A stretch of 16,396 bases of DNA, taken from contig WAMJ01000108.1 of NCBI GenBank assembly GCA_015522385.1, positions 1-16,396 of the forward strand. The letters run 5' to 3'. The translations under genes were made by a program, and so were the position numbers. Under the pieces are notes generated by a model that was given only the letters and a program-made list of their open reading frames with translations, was not told where the DNA came from and ran no database searches. The stretch's first letter is position 1. Each line of letters begins with the position of its first letter. Below, piece after piece: positions 6,980 through 14,674 of the stretch. This stretch comes from Candidatus Heimdallarchaeota archaeon (GTDB lineage: Archaea > Asgardarchaeota > Heimdallarchaeia > Heimdallarchaeales > Kariarchaeaceae).

Positions 6980-7040
6980 ATGTCGAACTTTGGTGTATTT
7001 ATGAAACTTATTTCTACAAAATCTATTCTCATGTCGAACT
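6980..7040. repeat. Direct repeat ATGTCGAACT upstream of the narK1-like promoter
   Basis: ATGTCGAACT occurs exactly at 6980-6989 and 7031-7040, starts 51 bases apart (about five helical turns). Both copies are upstream of the TATA box at 6956-6967, where archaeal activators bind. They may mark the binding site of a nitrate, redox or oxygen regulator; its identity is not visible here. Confidence 0.4.
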
Positions 7041-7161
7041 AATTCATCCTTTTTTACAATTTCCAGTTATGCGTCAGGAAGTGACCTTATTGCGATACTG
7101 TTTGATGAAAATATAATGGGTATGTACCAAAATTACGTATCTAAAAGCAAGTAAATTTTGA

Positions 7162-7857
7162 TCACTCTGAGAGGGCAGGGTTGTGGTTCCAGACCACCAC
7201 CTGCATCTTCCTCCACGCGTACTTGAATGGATAAGCGATGAGGTGACCGAGTCTGGAGAACGGAACCAATGCGATCAGAAGCATACCGTTGATGAAGTGC
7301 AGGGCATACCACGGATTGCTGTTACCAAGGGATGCGACTGCTTGGTAGTCTGGTGCTCCGATCACGAGTGACTGGATCCATGGAACCATCGTCGAGATGA
7401 ACCATGCAGAACCAATTGCCTCGGAGCTAATGGCCACATACAAACCAAGGGAGATCTGCAGTGTAAGCAGCCCGAGCACAAGCCAGTCGATACCGGTAGT
7501 AACTGCCATGAGTCTTCTGCTGTTTAGCCTACGGTAGATCAGCATCACCATCCCGAAGATTGAGATGACTGAGAGGACGTACCCTGCATATTCCCAGTAG
7601 GTACGGTTCTCGTTGGTGACGACCATGTTGAAGACGTCGGGAAGTAGTATCCCGAAGGCGTGCATGAACAGGATCGCGATGATCGAGTAGTGCCAGAAGT
7701 AGCTTCCGACGAGCAGGGTGTTCTTCTCACCCAGAAATTGTGACGAGTGGCTCGTGATAGAGTACTTATCGTAGCCAGCCCGGTAAAACCAACCGACAGT
7801 AGCCATGATAATGGCTATGTAGGGGAATACAACGTAGAGTAGTAGGTCAAATGCCAT
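7162..7857 (-). CDS. narI: Respiratory nitrate reductase, gamma subunit (cytochrome b, quinol oxidation)
   Basis: This encodes 231 residues and is the membrane subunit that oxidises quinol and passes electrons through two b haems to NarH. About five membrane helices are visible. Starting at ATG 7857 puts the haem-ligand histidines at His56, His66, His187 and His205, exactly the E. coli NarI numbers, and the N-terminal FPYIA and YDKYSITSHSSQ segments also match that family. This start shares an A with the narJ stop (TAATG) and has GGAGG 7 bases upstream, so it is preferred over the longer in-frame ATG 7896, which would run into narJ. It is the last gene of the DOMON-narGHJI operon; 228 bases with a separate promoter follow. 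Confidence 0.97.
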   Translation of the reverse strand: MAFDLLLYVVFPYIAIIMATVGWFYRAGYDKYSITSHSSQFLGEKNTLLVGSYFWHYSIIAILFMHAFGILLPDVFNMVVTNENRTYWEYAGYVLSVISIFGMVMLIYRRLNSRRLMAVTTGIDWLVLGLLTLQISLGLYVAISSEAIGSAWFISTMVPWIQSLVIGAPDYQAVASLGNSNPWYALHFINGMLLIALVPFSRLGHLIAYPFKYAWRKMQVVVWNHNPALSE

Positions 7858-8519
7858 TATGCTTCCTCCTTCAGTTTTTTGTCCCCCTTTATCCAACGAT
7901 CGATGTTGTTCTCGGCTGGAGAATCGTTCACTGGTAGGTTCAGTATACCTGCTTCGGGGACATCTGTGGATTTCTGCAGGTAGTACAGTAGTGATCTCAG
8001 GAGATCGTAGTAGGCCAGGGATGAGGTGACATTCCCCGGCTTGTCCTCCGGTCTCGTCTTGCTCCAGACTATTCTCTGGAGCATAGGAATAACCGCGTCC
8101 TCAATCAGCTCTGAAGCCAATTCCGAGTCAGGGTGCTCAGCGATGAACTTAAGCAACACACCGATGTGGTCGTGAAGCTCGCCCTGCGGCTCGAACCCAT
8201 ACGTTTTGTACCGGCTGGAGAGACCAACGAGGAACATGCTCCTCAGGTAGCTCTCTCCGAACAGGTGGTAACCTGCGTACAGGGAGATGTGGAAGTTAAG
8301 ATCGAAGAGCTCTGTGTAGATTGCTTGGAGTTCCTCGGTCTCCAACCTCTCGGCGAAGCCGAGGAAGGAGCTGAAGACTCTCCTGTAGGGAGCCTCGAGG
8401 TTCTCGTAGCATGTGCGCATCGCCCTGTGGTACCCCTCCTGAGGGTAGAGCAGGAGCTCGCTGTAGCTCGCGAGGACAGTTGATTCCTTCGATCTCTGGG
8501 TTGTGGTGCTTATCGACAT
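7857..8519 (-). CDS. narJ: Nitrate reductase assembly chaperone, TorD/DmsD-like family
   Basis: This encodes 220 residues, soluble and mainly helical. NarJ binds apo-NarG in the cytoplasm, allows molybdenum cofactor insertion and delivers NarGH to NarI. Family-like segments are YAGYHLFGESYLRSMFLVGL followed by YKTYGF, and GELHDHIGVLLKFIA, the counterpart of the ELPDHL-type motif. The start chosen is ATG 8519, one base after the narH TAG stop, with GGTGG 4 bases upstream; the longer in-frame ATG at 8591 lies inside narH and its extra residues look unrelated. The stop TAA overlaps the narI start. Confidence 0.93.
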   Translation of the reverse strand: MSISTTTQRSKESTVLASYSELLLYPQEGYHRAMRTCYENLEAPYRRVFSSFLGFAERLETEELQAIYTELFDLNFHISLYAGYHLFGESYLRSMFLVGLSSRYKTYGFEPQGELHDHIGVLLKFIAEHPDSELASELIEDAVIPMLQRIVWSKTRPEDKPGNVTSSLAYYDLLRSLLYYLQKSTDVPEAGILNLPVNDSPAENNIDRWIKGDKKLKEEA

Positions 8520-8520
8520 T

Positions 8521-10029
8521 CTACCACCGTCTCTTGGGCTTGATCTTTCGGCCGAAGCCACCCTCGTTCTTTCGAGTGAATGGTGACTCAAGATCCTCGA
8601 TCGCCATCTCCCTCGCTAGTGGGGGAATGACGAACCTCTCTTCCATGGTCGGCAAGCTGGTAAGCTGGTAGATCGCCTCAATCTCTTCTGGATTGGTATC
8701 TCCCAGTTTCATGGCTTCCTCCACCTCGTCCTCGGGGATGTCGTGGATCTCCTCGGCCCTCTTGAAGATCCTCACGGCCATCAGCTTCCTGTAGACCTTG
8801 GTAATCTCGTCCTCGTTGCCTGCTGAGAAGAGTGACGCCATGTACTTGATGGGGATCCTTGCCTTATCCAACTGGCTCATCTGGGGGATGTCCGAGTCGT
8901 CGTCCATCACCTGGTCGTATATCCCGTCCTTCCTCTTCCCAATCACCGGCAGGAGTGGTGGGACGTAGAAGAGCATGGGTAGTGTCCTGAACTCGGGGTG
9001 CAGGGGCAGTGCAATCTTCCACTTGATGAAGAACTTATACACGGGTGAATTCTTAGCAGATTCGATCAGCTTGGGATCCACTCCGTTCTTCATCGCCGCC
9101 TTGACGACCTCGGGGTCGTTGGGGTCCATGATCATCCCCCTCATCTGCTCGACGAGGTCAGCGTCATCTGTGGTCGCGGTCTCCACGATCTTGTCTGCAT
9201 CGTAGAGGAGGACACCGAGGTATCTGATCCTGCCTACGCAGGAGTGGAAGCAGGCAGGTGCCTGTCCTGTCTCCAGTCTTGGATAGCAGAGGAGGCACTT
9301 CTCGGACTTTCCGGTACTCCAGTTGTAGTAGACCTTCTTGTACGGGCATCCAGAGATACACATCCTCCAGCTCTTACACTGATCCTGGTTGATCAAGACG
9401 ATACCGTCCTCACCTCTCTTGTAGATGGCTGACTGTGGGCATGCTGCAGAGCAGGTGGGGTTAGCACAGTGGTTACAGATCCTCGGAAGATAGAAGTAAA
9501 CCAACCTCTCCAACTCGTGGAGGTCGTTCTTCTCCTGCTCACTTAGTCCTTCGAGGTTGATGTCGTTCTTGGCATAGATCTCGGATCCACTCAGATCATC
9601 ATCCCACGAGGGTCCGCTCTTGATGTCGATGTAATCACCGGTTACCAGCGAAATTGGACGAGCGGTGGGCTGGTTCTTCGATGGTGGTGCCGTGAAGAGG
9701 TTCTCGTAGTCGTACGTCCATGGCTCGTAGTAGTCGTCCATGGTCGGGAGATGTGGGTTACCGAAGATGTTCTTCCCGAGCTGTGTGAACTTGCCATTTG
9801 CTCTGAGGATGATCTTGTCTCCGGACTTCTTCCATCCACCTTTGTACTTCTCCTGGTCCTCCCACTTGTGGGGGTATCCAGTTCCTGGCTTGGTCTCAAC
9901 ATTGTTGAACCATGCGTATTCTACTCCTTTTCTATCTGTCCAGATGTTCTTGCAGGACACACTGCATGTGTGGCATCCAATACACTTGTCCAGATGGAAT
10001 GTCATTGCGACTTGTGCTCTAATATCCAT
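8521..10029 (-). CDS. narH: Respiratory nitrate reductase, beta subunit (iron-sulfur protein)
   Basis: This encodes 502 residues, about the E. coli length. It wires electrons from NarI to NarG through three [4Fe-4S] and one [3Fe-4S] clusters. Four Cys groups are seen: C16, C19, C22, C26; C185, C188, C193, C197; C218, W221, C224, C228; and C245, C248, C260, C264. Trp221 in place of a Cys is the mark of the [3Fe-4S] site in this family. The C-terminal NarH-specific domain (about 330-500) is present, including FRTLPMLFYVPPLLPV. No export signal is visible. It begins 7 bases after narG, with a GGGAGTG ribosome-binding site overlapping the narG stop. Confidence 0.97.
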   Translation of the reverse strand: MDIRAQVAMTFHLDKCIGCHTCSVSCKNIWTDRKGVEYAWFNNVETKPGTGYPHKWEDQEKYKGGWKKSGDKIILRANGKFTQLGKNIFGNPHLPTMDDYYEPWTYDYENLFTAPPSKNQPTARPISLVTGDYIDIKSGPSWDDDLSGSEIYAKNDINLEGLSEQEKNDLHELERLVYFYLPRICNHCANPTCSAACPQSAIYKRGEDGIVLINQDQCKSWRMCISGCPYKKVYYNWSTGKSEKCLLCYPRLETGQAPACFHSCVGRIRYLGVLLYDADKIVETATTDDADLVEQMRGMIMDPNDPEVVKAAMKNGVDPKLIESAKNSPVYKFFIKWKIALPLHPEFRTLPMLFYVPPLLPVIGKRKDGIYDQVMDDDSDIPQMSQLDKARIPIKYMASLFSAGNEDEITKVYRKLMAVRIFKRAEEIHDIPEDEVEEAMKLGDTNPEEIEAIYQLTSLPTMEERFVIPPLAREMAIEDLESPFTRKNEGGFGRKIKPKRRW

Positions 10030-10036
10030 ACTTCTA

Positions 10037-13000
10037 TCACTCCCACTCCAGGTTCTTGAGTTTCTTCACCAGCACGAAGGTGTCACGGTTGACACCGACT
10101 GGACCCCAGTAGTTGAAGCCGTACGACCACTGTGCGTATCCTCCGGACAGCAGCATCGGGTTCAATTTCACTCGTGTGAGGCTGTTGTGACCACCGCCCC
10201 TCTTCTTTCTCTCGTTCGAGAGGGGGACAGAGACGGTTCGTTCGGGTGAGTGGTAAATCCACGCTGTACCCACGGGTATACGGGAGCTGACGATTGCTCT
10301 CGTGACGACGACACCGTTGTCGTTGATGACCTCTACCCAGTCGTTGTCCTCAATCCCGATCTTTGCAGCATCATCGGGGTGCATCCATACGGGGTAGCAT
10401 CCCCTGCTCAGAGCCTGCATCCTCAGGTTGTCTCCATAGGTGGAGTGGATGTGCCACTTGCCGTGAGGTGTGATGTAGTTGAGGGCGACTGCGTTGCTGT
10501 CGTCGGTGTTATCCAGATCCCCGACAAGGTTCATGTCGAGCCTTGGCTTGAAGATCGGGAACTGCTCCTTGAAATCGATGTAGTTCGGGTGGTCGAGGTA
10601 GAGGCTCTGCCTACCGGTGAGGGTTCTCCATGGGATGAACTTGTCGACGTTGAGTGCGTATCCTGTGTAGGCTCTTCCCTCATTGACGTCTCCCGACCAG
10701 AACGGTGAGGTCAGTATCCTCTTGGGCTGTGTCTTTAGATCCTCGAAGGTCATCCTAACAGACCTATACTTCTCTGCCAGATCGGTGAGGTTGTCGAGCC
10801 CTGTCTTCTTCTCCATTGCCTCGAAAGCGCGGAATGAGAGTTCACCGTTGGACTCAGGTGCGAATCTCAGGATGGCATTTGCAGCATCCAGCGCATCTTC
10901 GAGCGAGGGGTATCTCTGGCCGTCCCACTCCACTGATCTGAAGTGCTTTGGATCGGGTGACCTTGTTGTGGGCTCATTTGCCATCTCGTCGTAGATGTCA
11001 TCTACGGGGAACCTTATGCCGTGGGCTCCAAGGCCATTGTTTCTGACATTGGGTCCCAACGAGATGAACTTCTGGTAAAGCTTGGAGTAGTCCCTCTCTG
11101 TAACTGCAAGCTTGAAACCTGTCTTGCCTGGGATGTAGTCCACACTGTCGTCATGTTTCCAGTCTTTGATCTCCGGTTGGGTGATCTCGTCAGGACTGTC
11201 GTGTGCCAGTGGTTTGGTGATGATGTCCTTAACGGGTTCGGGGAAGAACTCACTGGAGATCTCACTGATCTTCTTGGATATCTCCTTGAAGATGTCCCAG
11301 TCTGATTTTGCCTCCCATGCAGGGGGTGTGGCAGCACCGAGTGGGTGCACGAATGAGTGCATGTCGGTGGAGTTCAGGTCGTTCTTCTCGTACCACATGG
11401 CGGTTGGAAGCACGATGTCGGAGTACAGTGCGGAGGTATCCATCCTGAAGTTGATGTCGACGACAAGGTCGAACTTCCCGATGGGTGCATCCTCCCTCCA
11501 CTTGACATCCTTGAGGTACTCTCCTGCTTCCTCGTCCTTGATCAGGTTGTCGCTAGTTCCGAGATAGTGCTTGAGGAAGAATTCATGACCCTTAGCACTG
11601 GACATGAGGGCATTACCTCTCCAGATGAGGAAGACTCTTGGCCAGTTCTCGGGTGCATCAGGATCCTCGACGGAGAGGTCGATCTCTCCTTTGTTGATCT
11701 TTTCTGCTATGTAGGCTTTGATACTTGCGTCATCCGTTTTGCCTGCTTCTTGGGCCTCCTTGGCCAAATCGAGCGAGTTCTGGCTGAACTGTGGGTAATA
11801 GGGCATCCAACCGTTCCTGACAGATTTTGCTATGTGGTCTGCGGTGTGTCCCTTGGCGTACTTCCTGCCCTCAGGGAGGTGGTAGTAGTCCGTGAACTCA
11901 CCCTCGTATCTGAACTGGTCAGAGTTGATGTAGTGCCACAGAGGTGCCTGCTGAACCCTTGGTGGACCACCCCAGTCTGTCGCTAGGGCGATGGAGAGCC
12001 ACGGTGTCATGAGTGTCAGCTTCTCCTGCCCGACGTAGTGGTTGAGGCCACCGCCATTCTTACCGACACATCCCGTGAGGATGAGTGCAGTGATTGCACT
12101 TCGGTAGATCAGGTTCTGGTGGTACCAGTGGTTGACTCCTGCACCTGTGATGACCATCGACTTGCCCTCGGTTCTCTCCGCATTGGAGGCGAACTCTCTT
12201 GCCAGCTTGATCACGGTGTCTCTTCCGATCCCGGTGAACTTCTCCTGCCATGCGGGGGAGTACGAGCTCTCATCGTTGTAATCGGTTGGGTAGTCTCCTT
12301 TCATCCCCCTACCTACACCAAAGTGTGCGAAGAGGAGATCGAGGGAAGTGGTGACGAGCTTTTCACCATCCACGGTCTTGACCTTCCTGACTGGGACCTC
12401 CCTGACGTACTCCTTCTTCTCACCAAACTCGTAGAAGGCGACCTTAGCGGTCTCCTTGGAGGTGTCGATCAGGGAGAGGAGCGGGTTAAGGGGCTTTCCA
12501 TTCATGTCGTTGGGGAGGAGGTTCCACTTGCCTGCATTGTCTTCGCCATACCTAAATCCAATTGTTCCTGTGGGTACTCGTAGTTCGTTGGAGTCCTCGT
12601 CGACAACGAGCAGTTTCCAATCCCCGTTGGAGATATCCTTGTACTCCTCCAGCTTGTTCGCCCTGAGGAACTGTCCAGGGGCATAGTTGTCTCCCTCCTT
12701 GACCAACTCAACGAGGAACGGGCTGTCGGTGTACTTCTTGATGTAGTCTATAAAGTATGGGACTTTCTTGTCCACGTAGTACTCTTTGAGGATCACGTGG
12801 TTGACTGCTGACCACAATGCGGCATCGTGCCCTTGCTTGATGGGTATCCACCAGTCGGCGAACTTTGCGGCCATGCTGAAGTCGGGTGCGATCGTCACGA
12901 ATTTTGTCCCGACGTTCTTCGCTTCAGAGATGAAGTGGACGTCAGGAGTCCTTGTCATGCTGAGGTTTGATCCCATTGAGACGATGTATCTCGAGTTATA

Positions 13001-13684
13001 CCAGTCCGCGCTCTCTGCGACATCGGTCTGCTCTCCCCATGTCTCGGGGAAGGCATTGGGGAGGTCACAGTACCAGTCGTAGAAGCTGAGGTTCACTCCT
13101 CCGAAGAGCTGTAAGAACCTTGATCCACCTCCGTAAGAGAGATAGCTCATTGCGGGGATGGGTGAGAAGCCGAACACCCTGTCGGGTCCGTACTTCTTTG
13201 CGGTATACAGGGAAGAGACTGCGATGATCTCAAGGGCTGTGCTCCAATCTGCTCTCCTGAATCCTCCCATACCCCTCGCCTTCTGGTACTTCTTCCTAGA
13301 TTTCTCGTCTTCGACGATGGAAGCCCATGCCTCCATGGGGTTCTTGTGCTTCTTCTTTGCTCTCTTCCAGAGTGTGAGAAGCGACCCTCTGATGTAGGGG
13401 TACTTTACCCTGAGTGGGCTGTACACGTACCATGAGGCAGAAATTCCTCTCTGACATCCTCGGGGCTCGTAGGGTGGGAGTGTCTTGTCAAGAAGTGGGT
13501 AGTCAGTTGCTTGCAGTTCCCAAGTGATGATCCCGTCCTTTACAAAGACATTCCAGGAGCATCCTCCGGTACAGTTGACTCCGTGTGTAGATCGAACCAC
13601 TTTGTCATACTGCCAACGGTTCCTGTAGAACTCTTCCCACTCCCTGCTTTTAGGGTCTAGTATATCTTTTATCCAATTGCTCAT
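10037..13684 (-). CDS. narG: Respiratory nitrate reductase, alpha subunit (molybdopterin, nitrate to nitrite)
   Basis: This encodes 1215 residues (E. coli NarG has 1247). It binds bis-MGD molybdenum and the FS0 cluster and reduces nitrate to nitrite. FS0 ligands are His34, Cys38, Cys42 (HGVNCTGGC) and Cys77 (EPRGCQRG). The molybdenum ligand is Asp207 in FYDWYCDLPNAFPETWGEQT. The C-terminal molydopterin-binding fold ends with PVGTAWIYHSPERTVSVPLS and YAQWSYGFNYWGPVG. The N terminus, MSNWIKDILDPKSREWEEFY, has no twin-arginine motif or hydrophobic stretch, so the protein should stay in the cytoplasm as in E. coli, unlike the exported NarG of haloarchaea and Pyrobaculum. It starts 10 bases after the DOMON gene and leads directly to narH. 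Confidence 0.97.
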   Translation of the reverse strand: MSNWIKDILDPKSREWEEFYRNRWQYDKVVRSTHGVNCTGGCSWNVFVKDGIITWELQATDYPLLDKTLPPYEPRGCQRGISASWYVYSPLRVKYPYIRGSLLTLWKRAKKKHKNPMEAWASIVEDEKSRKKYQKARGMGGFRRADWSTALEIIAVSSLYTAKKYGPDRVFGFSPIPAMSYLSYGGGSRFLQLFGGVNLSFYDWYCDLPNAFPETWGEQTDVAESADWYNSRYIVSMGSNLSMTRTPDVHFISEAKNVGTKFVTIAPDFSMAAKFADWWIPIKQGHDAALWSAVNHVILKEYYVDKKVPYFIDYIKKYTDSPFLVELVKEGDNYAPGQFLRANKLEEYKDISNGDWKLLVVDEDSNELRVPTGTIGFRYGEDNAGKWNLLPNDMNGKPLNPLLSLIDTSKETAKVAFYEFGEKKEYVREVPVRKVKTVDGEKLVTTSLDLLFAHFGVGRGMKGDYPTDYNDESSYSPAWQEKFTGIGRDTVIKLAREFASNAERTEGKSMVITGAGVNHWYHQNLIYRSAITALILTGCVGKNGGGLNHYVGQEKLTLMTPWLSIALATDWGGPPRVQQAPLWHYINSDQFRYEGEFTDYYHLPEGRKYAKGHTADHIAKSVRNGWMPYYPQFSQNSLDLAKEAQEAGKTDDASIKAYIAEKINKGEIDLSVEDPDAPENWPRVFLIWRGNALMSSAKGHEFFLKHYLGTSDNLIKDEEAGEYLKDVKWREDAPIGKFDLVVDINFRMDTSALYSDIVLPTAMWYEKNDLNSTDMHSFVHPLGAATPPAWEAKSDWDIFKEISKKISEISSEFFPEPVKDIITKPLAHDSPDEITQPEIKDWKHDDSVDYIPGKTGFKLAVTERDYSKLYQKFISLGPNVRNNGLGAHGIRFPVDDIYDEMANEPTTRSPDPKHFRSVEWDGQRYPSLEDALDAANAILRFAPESNGELSFRAFEAMEKKTGLDNLTDLAEKYRSVRMTFEDLKTQPKRILTSPFWSGDVNEGRAYTGYALNVDKFIPWRTLTGRQSLYLDHPNYIDFKEQFPIFKPRLDMNLVGDLDNTDDSNAVALNYITPHGKWHIHSTYGDNLRMQALSRGCYPVWMHPDDAAKIGIEDNDWVEVINDNGVVVTRAIVSSRIPVGTAWIYHSPERTVSVPLSNERKKRGGGHNSLTRVKLNPMLLSGGYAQWSYGFNYWGPVGVNRDTFVLVKKLKNLEWE

Positions 13685-13694
13685 TATTCATTCC

Positions 13695-14444
13695 TCAGTT
13701 TAAGGTTGCGTTGCGCTTGACAACAAAGATGAACAGTCCAAACATCGCCACAACGATGAGAAGCCCGTAGATCGTCTGTGTGAGATCAATCTCCGAACCA
13801 CCACCGACGGTGACTTTCCTGTTCGCTGGAAGCTCAACAGAGGCGTCTGCGACACTCACCTCGAGGACATCGGTTCTCCCCGAATGGTAGGTCAGAGAAT
13901 CGTCCGTGTCGTGGTAGGCGATGAAGAAGTTGTATGTACCTCCCTCGCTCCAGCTGTGATCTTGACCTGCAGTGTCAGACGACTTCATGGGGATGATGAA
14001 TTCAACCGTAGTCTTGGATCCATCATCCTTTCCAGCACCTAGTATGGGCATCTGGTCATCATCGATGGTTGGTGGTGTGTTACCAGTTGCGTGGTAATCA
14101 CCTATCTCCAGATCGCTAGGGGCGGTCACTCCCGAGATGATCATGTCTGAACCTTTCATTCCGTTTCCACCAGTGTTCATTCCGAACCCGACCCAACCCG
14201 TGAAAGTGCCGGTGATCCCGACTGCTAAGTGCGTCCCATTATGTGCCCAATGGACCTCAATTGCTGCAGATCCAGAAACCAGTGGTGCGTCGAAATATGT
14301 GGCATACTCATCATTACCAATATCGCCGTCAACGGTGATATTCGCGAGATCATAGCTATAGAGTGTAACATCGCTCGCCGCGGATGCATTCGCTATGGCG
14401 AATGGTGCGACCAGTAACATTACTGTCAAAACTAAAGTTTTCAC
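13695..14444 (-). CDS. Exported, membrane-anchored DOMON-domain protein (probable haem b electron carrier), first gene of nar operon
   Basis: This encodes 249 residues from GTG 14444. Residues 1-22 form a signal peptide (MKTLVLTVMLLVAPFAIANA), 27-197 a DOMON beta-sandwich, and 222-242 a C-terminal helix with KR after it, so the domain should face outside. DOMON marks are EVHWAHNGTHLAV, TGWVGFGMN (82-90), GMKGSDMIISG (95-105), DYHATGNTPP and LTYHSGRTDVLEV (184-196). DOMON domains of this type bind haem b through Met and His; Met96 or Met101 and His187 are candidate ligands, by inference. The longer in-frame ATG 14510 is rejected because a TATA box lies between it and the GTG. The stop is 10 bases before narG. 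The position matches that of cytochrome c NarC in the Thermus nar operon. A carrier or extra subunit on the outer face of NarI is likely but unproven. Confidence 0.85.
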   Translation of the reverse strand: MKTLVLTVMLLVAPFAIANASAASDVTLYSYDLANITVDGDIGNDEYATYFDAPLVSGSAAIEVHWAHNGTHLAVGITGTFTGWVGFGMNTGGNGMKGSDMIISGVTAPSDLEIGDYHATGNTPPTIDDDQMPILGAGKDDGSKTTVEFIIPMKSSDTAGQDHSWSEGGTYNFFIAYHDTDDSLTYHSGRTDVLEVSVADASVELPANRKVTVGGGSEIDLTQTIYGLLIVVAMFGLFIFVVKRNATLN

Positions 14445-14674
14445 AAGGTAAGATTCCCCTATATCTTTTATACTTATCGGCTCTGGAATCGAAAATTGAG
14501 TTTTTTGCAAACCAATTATACTTACTTCATTTACATATAATTCAGAAAATTCTCCTCATTTCTTCGAGTTTTGGAATATATCCGTCGTGATTCTCTATAA
14601 TTTCCATACTTCGTCCAAGTGCTAGTTAATTAGGCGAAGATTTCACAGTTGTATAATGCGCAGTGATTTGTTAT
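14445..14674. other. Promoter region upstream of the DOMON-nar operon
   Basis: These 230 bases between the ATPase stop and the DOMON start are AT-rich and contain the nar TATA box. I see no RNA gene. A 21-codon ORF at 14542-14607 on the minus strand is noted but not accepted as a gene. No strong T-run follows the ATPase stop, so some read-through into the nar operon is possible. Confidence 0.6.
14466..14473 (-). promoter_or_regulatory. TATA box of the DOMON-narGHJI operon
   Basis: The minus strand reads GTATAAAA, preceded by purine-rich CGATAA as expected for a BRE, and centred about 25 bases before GTG 14444. This is the best TATA match in the window. It predicts a leaderless transcript starting at the GTG and fixes the start of the DOMON gene. 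Confidence 0.65.

Noticed and set aside
6934..7032. A 33-residue N-terminal extension of the narK1-like porter from ATG 7032.
   Set aside because: It has no counterpart in the family, contains the proposed TATA box, and precedes a natural start at 6933.
10250..13397. Many long plus-strand ORFs opposite narG (for example 11357-11986 and 12038-12583).
   Set aside because: They are shadows of narG in other frames: the narG frame carries all catalytic motifs and the opposite frames show no coherent protein families.
14563..14574. TTCGAGTTTTGG resembling part of the repeat found before the narK1-like gene (GTCGAACTTTGG).
   Set aside because: Only 9 of 12 bases match, which is too weak to claim a shared operator.
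14542..14607. A 21-codon minus-strand ORF (MEIIENHDGYIPKLEEMRRI...) upstream of the DOMON gene.
   Set aside because: It has no ribosome-binding site or promoter of its own and is short enough to arise by chance; it might be a leader peptide or a gene remnant, but nothing supports either.
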